From contig NZ_CP069535.1 of NCBI RefSeq assembly GCF_016889805.1, forward strand, positions 2,232,001 to 2,296,000: a stretch of DNA of 64,000 nucleotides. Reading direction: 5' to 3'. The position numbers and the translations under genes are program-made. Source of the DNA: Rhodanobacter sp. FDAARGOS 1247 (GTDB taxonomy: Bacteria > Pseudomonadota > Gammaproteobacteria > Xanthomonadales > Rhodanobacteraceae). The notes beneath the pieces were generated by a model. That model searched no databases. It had not been told where the DNA came from and worked only from the letters and a program-made list of their open reading frames with translations. Shown one piece after another: positions 63,689-64,000 of this stretch (position 1 is the stretch's first letter; every line of letters begins with the position of its first letter).

Positions 63689-64000
63689 ATGCCGATGACC
63701 ATCTACTCCGTCCACGCCGTCACCGGACAAACGCCGTACACGGTGAGTTTCACCGACGACCAGGGCAATGCCTGGCTGGCCGACGAACCGGTCGAGGATG
63801 GCGGTGCCAATGCCGGGCCGGCGCCGCACCGCCTGCTGCTGTCGGCGCTGGGCGCCTGCACCGCGATCACCCTGCAGATGTATGCCGCGCGCAAGCAATG
63901 GCCGCTGCGCCGGGTCGGCGTGGACCTGCAGTTCAATCCCGAAGGCACGCCGGCCAGCGGCAACGACATCACCCGCGTGATCACCCTGCAGGGCGACCTC
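63689..64000 (+). CDS. OsmC family protein (partial, runs off right edge)
   Basis: The first 104 codons of an OsmC/Ohr-fold protein. [20 protein letters not shown] contains the first redox cysteine of the family; the second would lie beyond the window. OsmC proteins reduce organic peroxides. ATG 63689 has AGGAA closely upstream; ATG 63695 is the alternative start. It is 38 nt downstream of the acyl-CoA dehydrogenase gene on the same strand. Confidence 0.85.
   Translation, partial: MPMTIYSVHAVTGQTPYTVSFTDDQGNAWLADEPVEDGGANAGPAPHRLLLSALGACTAITLQMYAARKQWPLRRVGVDLQFNPEGTPASGNDITRVITLQGDL

Overview
The window is high-GC DNA (single lines counted by hand reach about 77% G+C), densely coding on both strands. 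It carries a CcmF-G-H-I cytochrome c maturation operon, a quinone-dependent PyrD, a type I MurB, an Ohr/OhrR pair and a MetX of the PSAH type. This combination, together with several dispersed hairpin repeats, suggests a gammaproteobacterium of the Xanthomonadales, most likely Rhodanobacteraceae (Rhodanobacter/Dyella-like). The taxonomic placement is inference; no rRNA gene is present. I see no IS element, prophage, integrase or CRISPR array.

Layout. 0-4 kb: end of ccmF, then ccmG, ccmH and ccmI with start/stop overlaps, then metX (probable serine O-succinyltransferase), a cysteine dioxygenase and tRNA-Leu. 4-13 kb: a SUMF1-like membrane protein, RNase D, tRNA-Ala, an esterase, polyphosphate kinase and an Fsr-type MFS exporter. 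12.5-13.2 kb: no credible gene, but a large nested inverted-repeat element made of short hairpins. 13.2-19 kb: murB-pyrD, a methyltransferase, an SDR, an ALDH7 dehydrogenase and tRNA-Arg. 19-33 kb: housekeeping and conserved-hypothetical genes (SelO, lytic transglycosylase, three pseudouridine synthases, an RsmC-like enzyme, OPT transporter, YaeQ, FKBP lipoprotein, RIO kinase, LLM flavoprotein, K+ channel-like protein). 33-41.5 kb: a secreted PHP metallohydrolase with duplicated Ig domains, a DDAH operon, an exported methyltransferase and a secreted M14 peptidase. 41.6-44.8 kb: the most interesting locus. It holds a split-borosin backbone N-methyltransferase, its probable precursor peptide, and a membrane diguanylate cyclase that follows the precursor by 3 nt. 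45-64 kb: two LigT-family phosphoesterases, a YadGH-type ABC exporter, an FAD oxidase plus lipocalin, ohrR-ohr, an HD-GYP/EAL pair, a GH18 chitinase with LacI-type operators, an EamA transporter, a DksA-like zinc finger protein, a TPR lipoprotein, an acyl-CoA dehydrogenase and a partial OsmC gene.

How the genes fit together. CcmFGHI mature c-type cytochromes in the periplasm. The MetX-like acyltransferase and cysteine dioxygenase both act on sulfur amino acids. The borosin methyltransferase (43982-44791) is of the tetrapyrrole-methylase fold and resembles Shewanella SonM as I recall it. The 116-residue product at 43481-43831 has a SonA-like binding domain followed by a hydrophobic/proline-rich core and an acidic tail. 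The HD-GYP and GGDEF-EAL genes at 53.4-55.9 kb form a second c-di-GMP locus; both carry degenerate motifs. Family assignments come from reading the translations; none was checked by a database search.
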